The notes under the pieces were generated by a model, which was given only the letters and a program-made list of their open reading frames with translations, had not been told where the DNA came from and ran no database searches. A DNA stretch of 40,125 nt from Gemmatimonadaceae bacterium (GTDB taxonomy: Bacteria; Gemmatimonadota; Gemmatimonadetes; Gemmatimonadales; Gemmatimonadaceae): NCBI GenBank assembly GCA_025928335.1, contig JAICJQ010000013.1:1-40125 (forward strand), read 5' to 3'. A program made the translations under genes and the position numbers. This document shows, one piece after another, positions 19,150 to 26,943 of this stretch. Position 1 is the stretch's first letter. Each line of letters starts with the position of its first letter.

Positions 19150-19679
19150 TTATCGGCGGGCGCTTCGCTCGCCCGGAGTCGACAAGCCTACGCAGAGACC
19201 GCCTTCCGCGCTCGCGCAGCTTTCGTACAGTCGCCGTGCCGCAGGAAAGTTGCCGGGCAATCTCGGCGTCGCTGACCTCGTCCATGACGGAAAAGCTTGA
19301 GCGCAATTCGCTCCTCGGTTCGAAGGAGGGCGAGAGAATTATCGATCCACGTGGGCAATTCTTCGCGGGAAGCCGCCGCGTCCGACGGATCTCGGCACGC
19401 CTCAACGCCGAGAGTTGCCGGATCGTCCGACGAGAGAACCTCGTGGCGTACCTGTGCGTTCCAAGCCGCGCTTCGACGGCGAGCCTCCGTCAGCGCGGCA
19501 CGTCGAATCGAATCCCAAGTGGCATCGGAGTCGCCGCAGGCTCCAAACTCCAAGCCTCGGCCAAGGATCGTCGCCAAGTGCCGCAGCCGGCGCGCTCGAC
19601 CATGTCGTACTCCAGCCATCCAATACGAAGCGGGACCGGTTGACCAACTTCGATCACGCGCTCGGTCGTCGGGCAACAA
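19142..19679 (-). pseudogene. Frameshifted sigma-70 region-4-like (ECF-type) regulator
   Basis: Two minus-strand frames join into one protein. The upstream frame (19679 to about 19290) ends in LPTWIDNSLALLRTEERIALKLF. The downstream frame (to the stop at 19142) continues MDEVSDAEIARQLSCGTATV and RKLRERGRRSLRRL. Together these read as the region-4 helix-turn-helix of sigma-70 family factors. Removing one base in the TTTTCC run at about 19289-19294 would restore a single frame. A recognisable region 2 is not obvious in the upstream part, so this may be a diverged member. It could be a real pseudogene or a sequencing indel. Confidence 0.5.
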
Positions 19680-19831
19680 AATGAATAATAAGCGTTTCAG
19701 GACGGCAATTCAGGTGTGTAAGTCACAGTTTCATAAATGCCGACAATCGACAAGCCCGCGCGTCCTCTCGCGGCCCTTCAATTTGCACATCATCGTAGCC
19801 GCCAAAGGCGCTACTGTCGAACTCAGGGCTG

Positions 19832-21004
19832 CTAGCGAAACGCGTTCAAGCCGGTTATCGCCTGGCCCAAGACCAAGGAATGAACGTCATGCGTTCCCTC
19901 GTACGTGTACACGCTCTCGAGGTTCTCCATGTGCCGCATCGACGCGTACTCGGCGAGGATGCCGTTCGCGCCGAGTAAGCGGCGCGCCTCGCGGGCGATA
20001 TCAGTCGCAATGCTGACGTTGTTGCGTTTGGCGAGCGATACCTGCTGCGGCGTGAACGTCCCCAGGTCTTTCATTCGCCCGAGGTGTAGCGAGAGCAGCT
20101 GACCTTTCACGATCTCGGTGAGCATTTCCGCGAGTCGCTCTTGCTGAATCTGAAAACCGCCGATCGGCCGATCGAACATGACGCGATTCTTGGCGTAGGC
20201 GACGGCTTCCTCGAAGCATGCTATCGCCGCGCCGATCGCGCCCCAAGAGATGCCGTATCGGGCTTGCGTAAGGCACATCAGCGGGCTCTTGAGTCCACCC
20301 GATTTCGGTAGGATGGCGTCTACCGGCAGCACGACGTCCTGGAAAACCAACTCGCTCGTATCGCTCGCGCGGAGCGAGAGCTTTCCCTTCTGGTCGCGCG
20401 CCTGGAACCCGGGCGTGTCCGTCGGGACGACAAAGCCGCGAATCGACGAATCGCTTTTGTCGCCGTTTGTCTTGGCCCACACAACAGCGATGTTCGCCGT
20501 GGACCCGTTGGTGATCCACATCTTGCCGCCGTTCAACACCCAACTGCCGTCGGCCTGTTCGCGCGCCATCGTGATCATGCCCGACGGATTCGAGCCGTAG
20601 TCCGGTTCGGTCAACCCGAAGCAGCCGATGATCTCGCCGGCCGCCATCTTCGGCAGATAACGCTTGCGCTGCTCCTCACTTCCGAAGGCGTAGATCGGGT
20701 ACATGGCGAGCGCCCCCTGGACCGAAGCGAAGGAGCGAACGCCGGAGTCGCCGCGCTCGAGCTCCTGCATGATCAGGCCGTAGGCGACGTTGTTGAGTCC
20801 AGCGCAGCCGTACTCTTCGGGCAAGTTGGCGCCGAAGACGCCGAGCTCCGCCATCGCCGGAACGAGCTCCTTCGGAAAGCGGCCTTCGACGTAGCACTTG
20901 CCGATGATGGGCAAAACGCGCTCGTCGACGAACGCGCGCACGCTGGCGCGCACTGCGCGCTCCTCCTCGGAGAGGAGCGAATCGATGTCGTAGAAGTCGA
21001 ACAT
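19832..21004 (-). CDS. gcdH: Glutaryl-CoA dehydrogenase-like acyl-CoA dehydrogenase
   Basis: 390 aa. FAD enzyme that oxidises and decarboxylates glutaryl-CoA to crotonyl-CoA in lysine/tryptophan and aromatic breakdown, passing electrons to ETF. Blocks typical of GCDH rather than generic acyl-CoA dehydrogenases are GVRSFASVQGALAMYPIYAF (substrate Arg-Ser), GCFGLTEPDYGSNPSGM, KMWITNGSTANIAVVWAK, KLSLRASDTSELVF and the C-terminal YEGTHDVHSLVLGQAITG. The catalytic base is Glu369. It closes the five-gene minus-strand unit, 9 nt after the SprT-like gene. The etf genes lie 1.5 kb downstream on the same strand. Confidence 0.9.
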   Translation of the reverse strand: MFDFYDIDSLLSEEERAVRASVRAFVDERVLPIIGKCYVEGRFPKELVPAMAELGVFGANLPEEYGCAGLNNVAYGLIMQELERGDSGVRSFASVQGALAMYPIYAFGSEEQRKRYLPKMAAGEIIGCFGLTEPDYGSNPSGMITMAREQADGSWVLNGGKMWITNGSTANIAVVWAKTNGDKSDSSIRGFVVPTDTPGFQARDQKGKLSLRASDTSELVFQDVVLPVDAILPKSGGLKSPLMCLTQARYGISWGAIGAAIACFEEAVAYAKNRVMFDRPIGGFQIQQERLAEMLTEIVKGQLLSLHLGRMKDLGTFTPQQVSLAKRNNVSIATDIAREARRLLGANGILAEYASMRHMENLESVYTYEGTHDVHSLVLGQAITGLNAFR

Positions 21005-21013
21005 GCGGGGAAT

Positions 21014-21730
21014 TTAAGACGGCCTGGGCATCATCGCCCGTTTGGCCGACGCCTCGATCCCGACCTCGCGAGCCTTGGCGCGAAAGCGGCGCCCGTGGTC
21101 GATCGGCAGCCCATTCTCGTCCTGCCACTGGTGAACCATCTCGTGCAGCAGGGTTTGGAGGGCTTCGTGCCAGCCGTGGCGGCGCAAGTGTCGCCGCGAG
21201 ATCGCGATTTCGGCGCCGTCGCGCTCGGTCGCGGCGCTATAGTGGCCGAGCCGGCTCTTCATCCGGCGCGAGACGCGTACCGGCACCTCCTTGAGCGTGC
21301 CGCCGAAATGCTCGGCACTGAACCGCGCGTGCCACTCCCCGAGCTCGATGGACAATCGCTCATCGTCGGGATGCGTCTGTTCGCGTCGGCGCATCGGCGG
21401 TGGGGTCTCCACCCTGAACGACACGATCCTGTTTCTTGCCGCTCGACGCTCGGCGCGAGTGCGCCCCTCGATGAACCGGACAATCGCCTCATGCACGTCG
21501 ACGGGCGCCGCGAGGTAGCCCTCGTGAACCCGAAGCACCTTGCGGTGAAAGCTCACCATCACGTTGCGATTGCGGGTGAGGCGACAACAATCGATGCGTC
21601 GAAGCCCCAGCGTGCGAAGCCGCACGAGCAGCTCGACCGCATCGGCGGGAACCGCGGGCGCGTCGAACTCGAGCGCGAGCTGTGACGGATCGCGCCGACG
21701 CCTGAAGATCGAGGTCAGCGTGCAAAGCAT
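21014..21730 (-). CDS. SprT-like zinc metallopeptidase-fold protein
   Basis: 238 aa from ATG 21730 (MLCTLTSIFRRRRDP); this overlaps the previous gene by 16 nt. An upstream ATG at 21772 would overlap it further. The C-terminal half is an SprT domain: LSIELGEWHARFSAEHFGG, then AEIAISRRHLRRHGWHEALQ, and the zinc motif HEMVHQWQDENGLPIDHGRRF, which gives HExxH plus a third histidine. The basic, mostly helical N-terminal 120 residues are not recognised. SprT-fold proteases include DNA-protein crosslink repair enzymes, but bacterial members are mostly uncharacterised. Confidence 0.85.
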   Translation of the reverse strand: MLCTLTSIFRRRRDPSQLALEFDAPAVPADAVELLVRLRTLGLRRIDCCRLTRNRNVMVSFHRKVLRVHEGYLAAPVDVHEAIVRFIEGRTRAERRAARNRIVSFRVETPPPMRRREQTHPDDERLSIELGEWHARFSAEHFGGTLKEVPVRVSRRMKSRLGHYSAATERDGAEIAISRRHLRRHGWHEALQTLLHEMVHQWQDENGLPIDHGRRFRAKAREVGIEASAKRAMMPRPS

Positions 21731-22542
21731 TTCACCGGTCCGGCAACGAACGTGCGTTCGTCGTTCGACCACACCAAGGTCGACACCTCAATGTCTTTCT
21801 CGGTGATGCGGATGCTGTTGACCGAGGACGGACGGCCACCGCGGGAGCGATTGCTGATCGTCCCCGACGTCGAGATGATCGTGCCCCGTTTCGTGTGTTC
21901 GATGTAGTGCACTGCCTCCTGATGGTCGTGACCGCAGAGCACCAGGTCAACACCCATCTCCGCGAAAGCGCCGAGAATCCGTTGGGTTTGCTTGAGCCCG
22001 TGTCGCTGCGACAACTCGCCCTTCACCGGGTTGTGGTGCATAACGATGACGCGCGCGTCGCCGGCGCGCGACCGCTCGAACTCAGCCTTCGCGCGCTCGA
22101 TCTGGCCGCGCGTGAGATGTCCGATGATCGAGATGTCGCGCATGTTCCAGGTAAGCGTGTGCCGGCTGACGCCCTGCGACGTGTTGAGGCCGACGAACGT
22201 TGCCCCGGATACACGCAGCACCGGCTCGAGGTCCTGGCTGATGTACTCGCGATATTTCGCGAACATCTTGCTCCGGTCGCCGAAGCCCATTGGCGCGAGC
22301 CACCACGCGACATCGTGGTTGCCGGGCACGACGATCGTGTGGCTGATCTTCTCCGCTTGGCGGATGAACTCGCGGGCCCGCTGAAACTCGCCGGCGCGGG
22401 CGCGCTGTGAGACGTCACCCGAGATCGCGACGACGTCATACTTTCGCTCTTGAATCAACGCTTCGATCGCTTCGTACTGCTCCGGCACCGCAGGGTGCCC
22501 GAAGTGGAGATCGGAGCAATGGAAGAGCGTCGTCGTGGTCAC
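21715..22542 (-). CDS. Calcineurin-like metallophosphoesterase (Icc/CpdA-like)
   Basis: 275 aa. All five metal-binding blocks of the family are present in order: SDLHFG near the N-terminus, AISGDVSQ, VPGNHDVAW, VMHHNPVK and LCGHDHQE. This set supports a two-metal phosphodiesterase or phosphatase acting in the cytosol. The sequence resembles cyclic-nucleotide phosphodiesterases of the Icc type, but substrate specificity cannot be assigned by eye. The start is GTG at 22542, overlapping the isocitrate dehydrogenase stop by 4 nt (GTGA), so the two are tightly coupled. Confidence 0.9.
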   Translation of the reverse strand: MTTTTLFHCSDLHFGHPAVPEQYEAIEALIQERKYDVVAISGDVSQRARAGEFQRAREFIRQAEKISHTIVVPGNHDVAWWLAPMGFGDRSKMFAKYREYISQDLEPVLRVSGATFVGLNTSQGVSRHTLTWNMRDISIIGHLTRGQIERAKAEFERSRAGDARVIVMHHNPVKGELSQRHGLKQTQRILGAFAEMGVDLVLCGHDHQEAVHYIEHTKRGTIISTSGTISNRSRGGRPSSVNSIRITEKDIEVSTLVWSNDERTFVAGPVKCFAR

Positions 22543-23552
22543 AGCTTGGCGATGATCCCGTCGGTGAATTCTTCGGTTGACGCGTTCCCGCCGAGATCGC
22601 GCGTCACCGTCTTCCCCTCACGGATGGTCTGCTCGAGCGCGCGGCGAACGCGTTTGGCACGTTCCGTCTGGCCGATGTGATCCAGGAGCATGCACGCGGC
22701 GAGCATCAGGGCGCCGGGGTTGGCGACTCCCTTGCCCGCAATGTCGGGCGCAGTCCCGTGGACCGCCTCGAAGATCGCGCCGTTCGCGCCGATGTTCGCA
22801 CCGGGCGCGAGCCCCAGCCCGCCGACGAGTCCCGAGATCTGATCGGACAGGATGTCTCCGAACAGGTTCGTCGTGCAGATGACGTCGAACCGTTCGGGAT
22901 GCAGCACGAGGTTCATCGCCATCGCGTCGACGATGCGCTCCTCGAATTCGATCGATCCCGCGTAGTCGCGCGCGACCATGCGGCCGGTGTCGAGAAACAA
23001 TCCCTGGGAGAACTTGAGAATGTTCGCCTTGTGGACGAGCGTGACTTTTTTCCGACCGTGCTTCACGGCGTACTCGAACGCGTACCGCACGATTCGCTCC
23101 GAACCAGCGCGTGTGATGATCGCCATCGACTCGGCGGCCGCGCGCGGGTCGTCACCGACCCGGATGTAGTGCTCGACGCCGACGTAGAGCCCCTCGGTGT
23201 TCTCGCGGATCAGCACCAGGTCGAGATTCTCGTATCGCCCGCCGGGCAGGATGGAGTACGCCGGCCGGACGTTCGCGTAGAGGTCGAACGTTTTTCGCAG
23301 CGCCACATTGATCGACCGGTAGCCTTCACCAACCGGCGTCTCGAGCGGGCCTTTGAGCGCGAGCTTCGTGCGCTTGATCGAATCGAGCGTCGCGTCGGGA
23401 ATCGGATCGCCGAAGCGCGCGACGCCGGCCATGCCCGCGACCTGGGAATCCCATTCTATGTCTGCACCCGCCGCGGCGAGAAGCCGCACGGTGGCATTGC
23501 TGATCGACGGGCCGATACCATCGCCCGGGATGAGGGTAACCTGAGTTGTCAT
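22539..23552 (-). CDS. Isocitrate dehydrogenase, NAD-type (isocitrate/isopropylmalate dehydrogenase family)
   Basis: 337 aa from ATG 23552 (MTTQVTLIPGDGIGP). An open frame extends 30 residues further, but that part overlaps the preceding gene and is not conserved. Substrate-binding and catalytic blocks are ALKGPLETPVGEGYRSINVA, LRKTFDLYANVRPA, ENTEGLYVGVEH and NLFGDILSDQISGLVGGLG. The LKGPLETP-type loop and RSxNxxLR arrangement resemble eukaryotic-type NAD isocitrate dehydrogenase more than LeuB, which has a different loop. It converts isocitrate to 2-oxoglutarate in the TCA cycle. A homoisocitrate or tartrate/malate role is possible but less likely. Confidence 0.85.
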   Translation of the reverse strand: MTTQVTLIPGDGIGPSISNATVRLLAAAGADIEWDSQVAGMAGVARFGDPIPDATLDSIKRTKLALKGPLETPVGEGYRSINVALRKTFDLYANVRPAYSILPGGRYENLDLVLIRENTEGLYVGVEHYIRVGDDPRAAAESMAIITRAGSERIVRYAFEYAVKHGRKKVTLVHKANILKFSQGLFLDTGRMVARDYAGSIEFEERIVDAMAMNLVLHPERFDVICTTNLFGDILSDQISGLVGGLGLAPGANIGANGAIFEAVHGTAPDIAGKGVANPGALMLAACMLLDHIGQTERAKRVRRALEQTIREGKTVTRDLGGNASTEEFTDGIIAKL

Positions 23553-23565
23553 GTCTGACGTGTCA

Positions 23566-24210
23566 TTATGGAGCGACGGCAGCGGCAAGCTTCGCCGCGA
23601 CACTCGCGGTAATGGCGGCGCCGAACGTCGGCGCCGGATCACTCGTGATGTCGCCGATCCAACGCACGTTGGAGAGCCGCGCGTCGAGTAGCACGACGCG
23701 CAGGACGCCGCGACCGCCGGGCCCGGTCTGGCCGGGCACCGGCTCGAGCTTCAGCTCGACCGGCACGAGAACGAGCCGGGTATCGTCGTGCAGGGCGACG
23801 AGCGTTCGGACCTGCGACGCGAGCGGCTCGGGAAGTCGTTGATCGATGGCGAGCATCGGCGAGCGGAGCGGCTCGAGCGCGAAATTGTCCGGATCGGCGG
23901 CGTAGCTCGAGTTTCGCCGATAGGATGTTCGGAGATCGGGCGGGAACAGCCACGCCTTCTTGATCCCTCGGTCCTCGAACGCGGACGGAATGTCCGCGTC
24001 GAGCGTGCGCTCGAACTCGACCGGCTTCATGTCGAGCGGCCCGCTGGTGCCGGCCAGCTTTACCGAATACGTCGGCAAGACCGCCAGATGTTGGGCAGCC
24101 AGACCCGCCAACGCATGTTCCGACGGCGCAGGAGCTTTCGGCGGCGATGACCTGCACGCCGCGACCCCGACGAAGGCCCAGGCGACGAGATGCAACCGGA
24201 TGTGCGGCAT
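23566..24210 (-). CDS. Predicted lipoprotein of unknown function
   Basis: 214 aa, family not recognised. Residues 1-18 form a signal with lipobox VAAC, so Cys19 is probably lipidated. A short Pro/Ser/Lys linker follows. The mature region has a hydrophobic beta/alpha mix: HLAVLPTYSVKL, then RTLDADIPSAFEDRGIKKAW, LVLVPVELKLEPVP and VRWIGDITSDPAPTFGAAIT. The pattern (an ageing LPP-like lipoprotein with a late Asp-rich WIGDI strand) recalls periplasmic assembly lipoproteins with a TolB-N/CsgG-type fold, but only loosely. It is the first gene of the unit and is separated from the isocitrate dehydrogenase start by 13 nt. Confidence 0.75.
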   Translation of the reverse strand: MPHIRLHLVAWAFVGVAACRSSPPKAPAPSEHALAGLAAQHLAVLPTYSVKLAGTSGPLDMKPVEFERTLDADIPSAFEDRGIKKAWLFPPDLRTSYRRNSSYAADPDNFALEPLRSPMLAIDQRLPEPLASQVRTLVALHDDTRLVLVPVELKLEPVPGQTGPGGRGVLRVVLLDARLSNVRWIGDITSDPAPTFGAAITASVAAKLAAAVAP

Positions 24211-24294
24211 GGGCGGAAAATAAGCTCATCGGCCCTTGTTGTCGCTTCCCCCGCGGCGCAATTTGACCCCGTCCGCACACTCTACGGAGCCCTC

Positions 24295-26361
24295 ATGTCG
24301 AAGGTGTTGCGCGCGGGCGTTTGGCTGCTCGTCGCCCTGGCCGCTGCCGGCGCGTTCGCGCGCCTCGCGCTCAGTCGCGGCGAGACCATCAGCGCCGCGT
24401 GGTTGCTCACGGCGGCGGTCTGCAGCTACGCCATCGCGTACCGGTTCTACAGCAAGATCATCGCGGCGAAGGTCTTCGCCCTCGACGCGAAACGGGCCAC
24501 ACCGGCCGTTCGACTGGACGACGGCCGTGATTTCGTTCCGACGAATCGGTGGATCGTCTTCGGCCACCACTTCGCGGCGATCGCCGGCCCAGGCCCACTC
24601 GTCGGTCCAACGTTGGCGGCCCAGTTCGGCTACCTCCCCGGCATCATCTGGATCGTCGTCGGTGTGGCCCTCGGCGGCGCCGTCCAGGATTTCGTGATTC
24701 TCGCCGCCTCGGTGCGCCGGAACGGCAAATCGCTCGGCCAGATGGCGCGCGAAGAGATCGGACCCATCGCCGGCATGACCGCGCTTGTGGCCATCCTCGG
24801 CATCATGATCGTGCTGCTCGCGGTGTTGGCGCTCGTGGTCGTCAACGCGCTCAAGTCCAGCCCGTGGGGCATCGTGACCATTGGCTTGACGATTCCCATC
24901 GCCATGCTGATGGGCATCTATCTCCGCTGGATTCGCCCCGGCCGCGTGCTCGAAGCGAGCGCAATCGGCATCGTCCTCATCATCGGCGCGTTGTACGCCG
25001 GCCGCTGGGTCGCCGAGCAGCCAAGCCTCGCCGCCACGTTCACCATGAGCGGCATCTCGGTGGCGATCGCGGTGATGGTCTACAGCTTCTTGGCCTCGGT
25101 GCTCCCCGTGTGGTTCCTGCTCGCGCCGCGCGACTATCTCTCAGCGTTTGTGAAGATCGGCGTCGTCGCCGCCCTGGCCATCGGCATCATCGTCACGCTG
25201 CCGCCCCTCCACATGCCGGCGTTGACGCAGTTCACCGACGGCTCGGGACCGGTCTTCGCCGGCAAAGTATTTCCGTTCGCCTTCATCACGATCGCCTGCG
25301 GCGCGATCTCTGGCTTCCACGCGCTCGTGTCGTCCGGCACCACGCCGAAGATGCTCGACAGTGAGCCAGACGCGCGGATGATCGGCTACGGCAGCATGCT
25401 CATGGAGTCGTTCGTCGCGGTGATGGCGCTCATCGCCGCCTGCGCGCTGACCCCCGGCGTCTTCTTCGCCATCAACGCACCGGCGGGCGTGATCGGCACG
25501 ACGGCGGCCAGCGCCGCCGAATGGGCGCGGACGGCCGGATTCACGTTGAACCCCGCCGACATGGAAGCGCTCGCGCGCCAGGTCGGTGAGCAGACGCTGC
25601 TTTCGCGTACCGGCGGCGCCCCGAGTCTCGCACTCGGCATGGCGCAAATCTTCTCGAACGCGCTCGGTGGGGGCACGGCGCTCGCGCTCTGGTACCACTT
25701 CGCGATCATGTTCGAGGCGCTGTTCATTCTCACGACCCTCGACGCCGGCACACGGGTCGGCCGGTTCATGTTACAGGATCTCGGCCGCCACGTTTGGGAG
25801 CCTTTCGGCCGGGTGTCGTGGTATCCGGCGGTCGTGCTCTCGAGCGCGTTGATCGTCGCGATGTGGGGACACTTCCTGTATCAGGGAGTTCTCGATCCCC
25901 TCGGCGGAATCAATTCGCTCTGGCCGCTCTTCGGAATTTCCAACCAGCTGCTGGCAACTGTCGCGCTGTGCGTCGGCACGACCGTGTTCATCAAGATGGG
26001 CAAGGCCAAGTACTCGTACATCACGATCATGCCGCTCATCTGGCTGACGATCGTGACGATGAGCGCCGGGTGGGAGAAGCTCTTCTCGCCCGAAGCCAAG
26101 CTCGGCTTCCTCGCCCATGCAAAGGTTATCGAGGGTCAGGTCGCGAGCGGCGCTCTGCCGGCCGCTATCAAGACGGTGGCGGACGCGCGGCGCATGATCT
26201 TCAATGACTACCTCGACGCCGCGGTGACCATATTCTTCATGGTCTCGGTCGTCGTGATTCTTGCTGCGAGCTTGCGAGAATGGGCGGCATGTCTGCGTGG
26301 GACCAAGCCCGTCGTCTCGTCGGAAGTCCCATTCGAGGCCGTTCCGGTCGCTGGCGATTGA
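24295..26361 (+). CDS. cstA: CstA-family peptide/pyruvate transporter (carbon starvation protein A)
   Basis: 688 aa from ATG 24295, with GGAG as ribosome-binding site 6-7 nt upstream. The open frame continues upstream but lacks support. It has about sixteen to eighteen membrane segments. CstA hallmarks are TNRWIVFGHHFAAIAGPGPL followed by VGPTLAAQFGYLPG, then GAVQDFVILAASVRRNGKSL, the FHALVSSGTTPKML loop, LTTLDAGTRVGRFMLQDL and SLWPLFGISNQLLATVAL. Relatives import peptides or pyruvate when preferred carbon is scarce. It is followed 22 nt later by the small YbdD-like gene that normally accompanies cstA. Confidence 0.95.
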   Translation: MSKVLRAGVWLLVALAAAGAFARLALSRGETISAAWLLTAAVCSYAIAYRFYSKIIAAKVFALDAKRATPAVRLDDGRDFVPTNRWIVFGHHFAAIAGPGPLVGPTLAAQFGYLPGIIWIVVGVALGGAVQDFVILAASVRRNGKSLGQMAREEIGPIAGMTALVAILGIMIVLLAVLALVVVNALKSSPWGIVTIGLTIPIAMLMGIYLRWIRPGRVLEASAIGIVLIIGALYAGRWVAEQPSLAATFTMSGISVAIAVMVYSFLASVLPVWFLLAPRDYLSAFVKIGVVAALAIGIIVTLPPLHMPALTQFTDGSGPVFAGKVFPFAFITIACGAISGFHALVSSGTTPKMLDSEPDARMIGYGSMLMESFVAVMALIAACALTPGVFFAINAPAGVIGTTAASAAEWARTAGFTLNPADMEALARQVGEQTLLSRTGGAPSLALGMAQIFSNALGGGTALALWYHFAIMFEALFILTTLDAGTRVGRFMLQDLGRHVWEPFGRVSWYPAVVLSSALIVAMWGHFLYQGVLDPLGGINSLWPLFGISNQLLATVALCVGTTVFIKMGKAKYSYITIMPLIWLTIVTMSAGWEKLFSPEAKLGFLAHAKVIEGQVASGALPAAIKTVADARRMIFNDYLDAAVTIFFMVSVVVILAASLREWAACLRGTKPVVSSEVPFEAVPVAGD

Positions 26362-26383
26362 ACCTTTCGCGAGGATCGTTCCT

Positions 26384-26593
26384 ATGACATCACGCGAGAT
26401 TCTCTTGGAAACACGCCACCGCATCTCGCGAGTGGCGGACGTCGTCCGCCGGATCATCGGCGTTCCCGACTATGACCGCTACGTGGCGCATACCCGGACG
26501 CACCACCCGGGATGCGCGCTGATGACCCGCGAGGAGTTCATCCAGCAGCGCCTGGTCGACAAGTACAGCCGACCCGGGTCGCGCTGCTGTTAA
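26384..26593 (+). CDS. YbdD/YjiX-family (DUF466) small protein
   Basis: 69 aa from ATG 26384, with GAGG as ribosome-binding site 9 nt upstream. The sequence carries the family pattern: IIGVPDYDRYVAH, then HHPGCALMTREEFIQQRLVDKY and the SRPGSRCC terminus with paired cysteines. In enterobacteria ybdD and yjiX follow cstA and yjiY and assist pyruvate uptake. The same arrangement here supports the call. It lies inside a larger open frame whose upstream part overlaps cstA and is not the real start. Confidence 0.9.
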   Translation: MTSREILLETRHRISRVADVVRRIIGVPDYDRYVAHTRTHHPGCALMTREEFIQQRLVDKYSRPGSRCC

Positions 26594-26629
26594 CGCGCCG
26601 TGACGCGCGGAGTGAAAGAATTCCACCGC

Positions 26630-26661
26630 GAGCCGCCCGCCATGCGGGCGGCTCGTTGGTT
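26630..26661 (+). terminator. Terminator-like hairpin after cstA-ybdD
   Basis: GAGCCGCCCGC (26630-26640), a 3-nt CAT loop, and GCGGGCGGCTC (26644-26654) form a perfect 11-bp GC-rich stem. A weak T-containing tail follows (GTTGGTTT). It lies 37 nt after the ybdD stop. The T-tract is interrupted, so efficiency is uncertain. Confidence 0.55.
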
Positions 26662-26662
26662 T

Positions 26663-26943
26663 ATGATTGCCGCCCTGACCGTGCACGTCCCGCTCGCGTG
26701 CTTCTCAGGTTACCGCGCTCTCGTGCAGGTGTACTCGTTGAAGCTCCGCGTCCCTTCGGAGCTTCACGCCGGCTCTCGCCTCGCTACGACGTCGCGACGT
26801 CGGGCCGCGCGAACGTCGACGCGATCGCCGGATCGGACAAATGGCTCAACATCGCGTTCACGAACTTCTTCCTCGCCCCACGCGTCACCGCGACGTACGA
26901 GGAGCTCAAGAAGGCCGGTTCGTCAGGCGTGCGGCAGCGGTAA
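26663..26943 (+). pseudogene. Frameshifted remnant of an exported or membrane protein gene
   Basis: Two plus-strand frames look protein-like and join. The first, from ATG 26663, reads MIAALTVHVPLACFSGYRAL and VQVYSLKLRVPSELHAGS, a hydrophobic start then a beta-type strand. The second continues SPRYDVATSGRANVDAIAG and then DKWLNIAFTNFFLAPRVTAT, to a stop at 26943. The switch lies near 26770-26785. I do not recognise the family. The 3' end overlaps the MFS gene on the other strand by 38 nt, which also suggests a truncated, non-functional gene. An upstream ATG at 26642 lies in the loop of the terminator hairpin. Confidence 0.4.

Noticed and set aside
18279-19831. A mobile element as the cause of the decayed stretch
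   Set aside because: No transposase or integrase sequence, no terminal inverted repeats and no target duplication could be seen.
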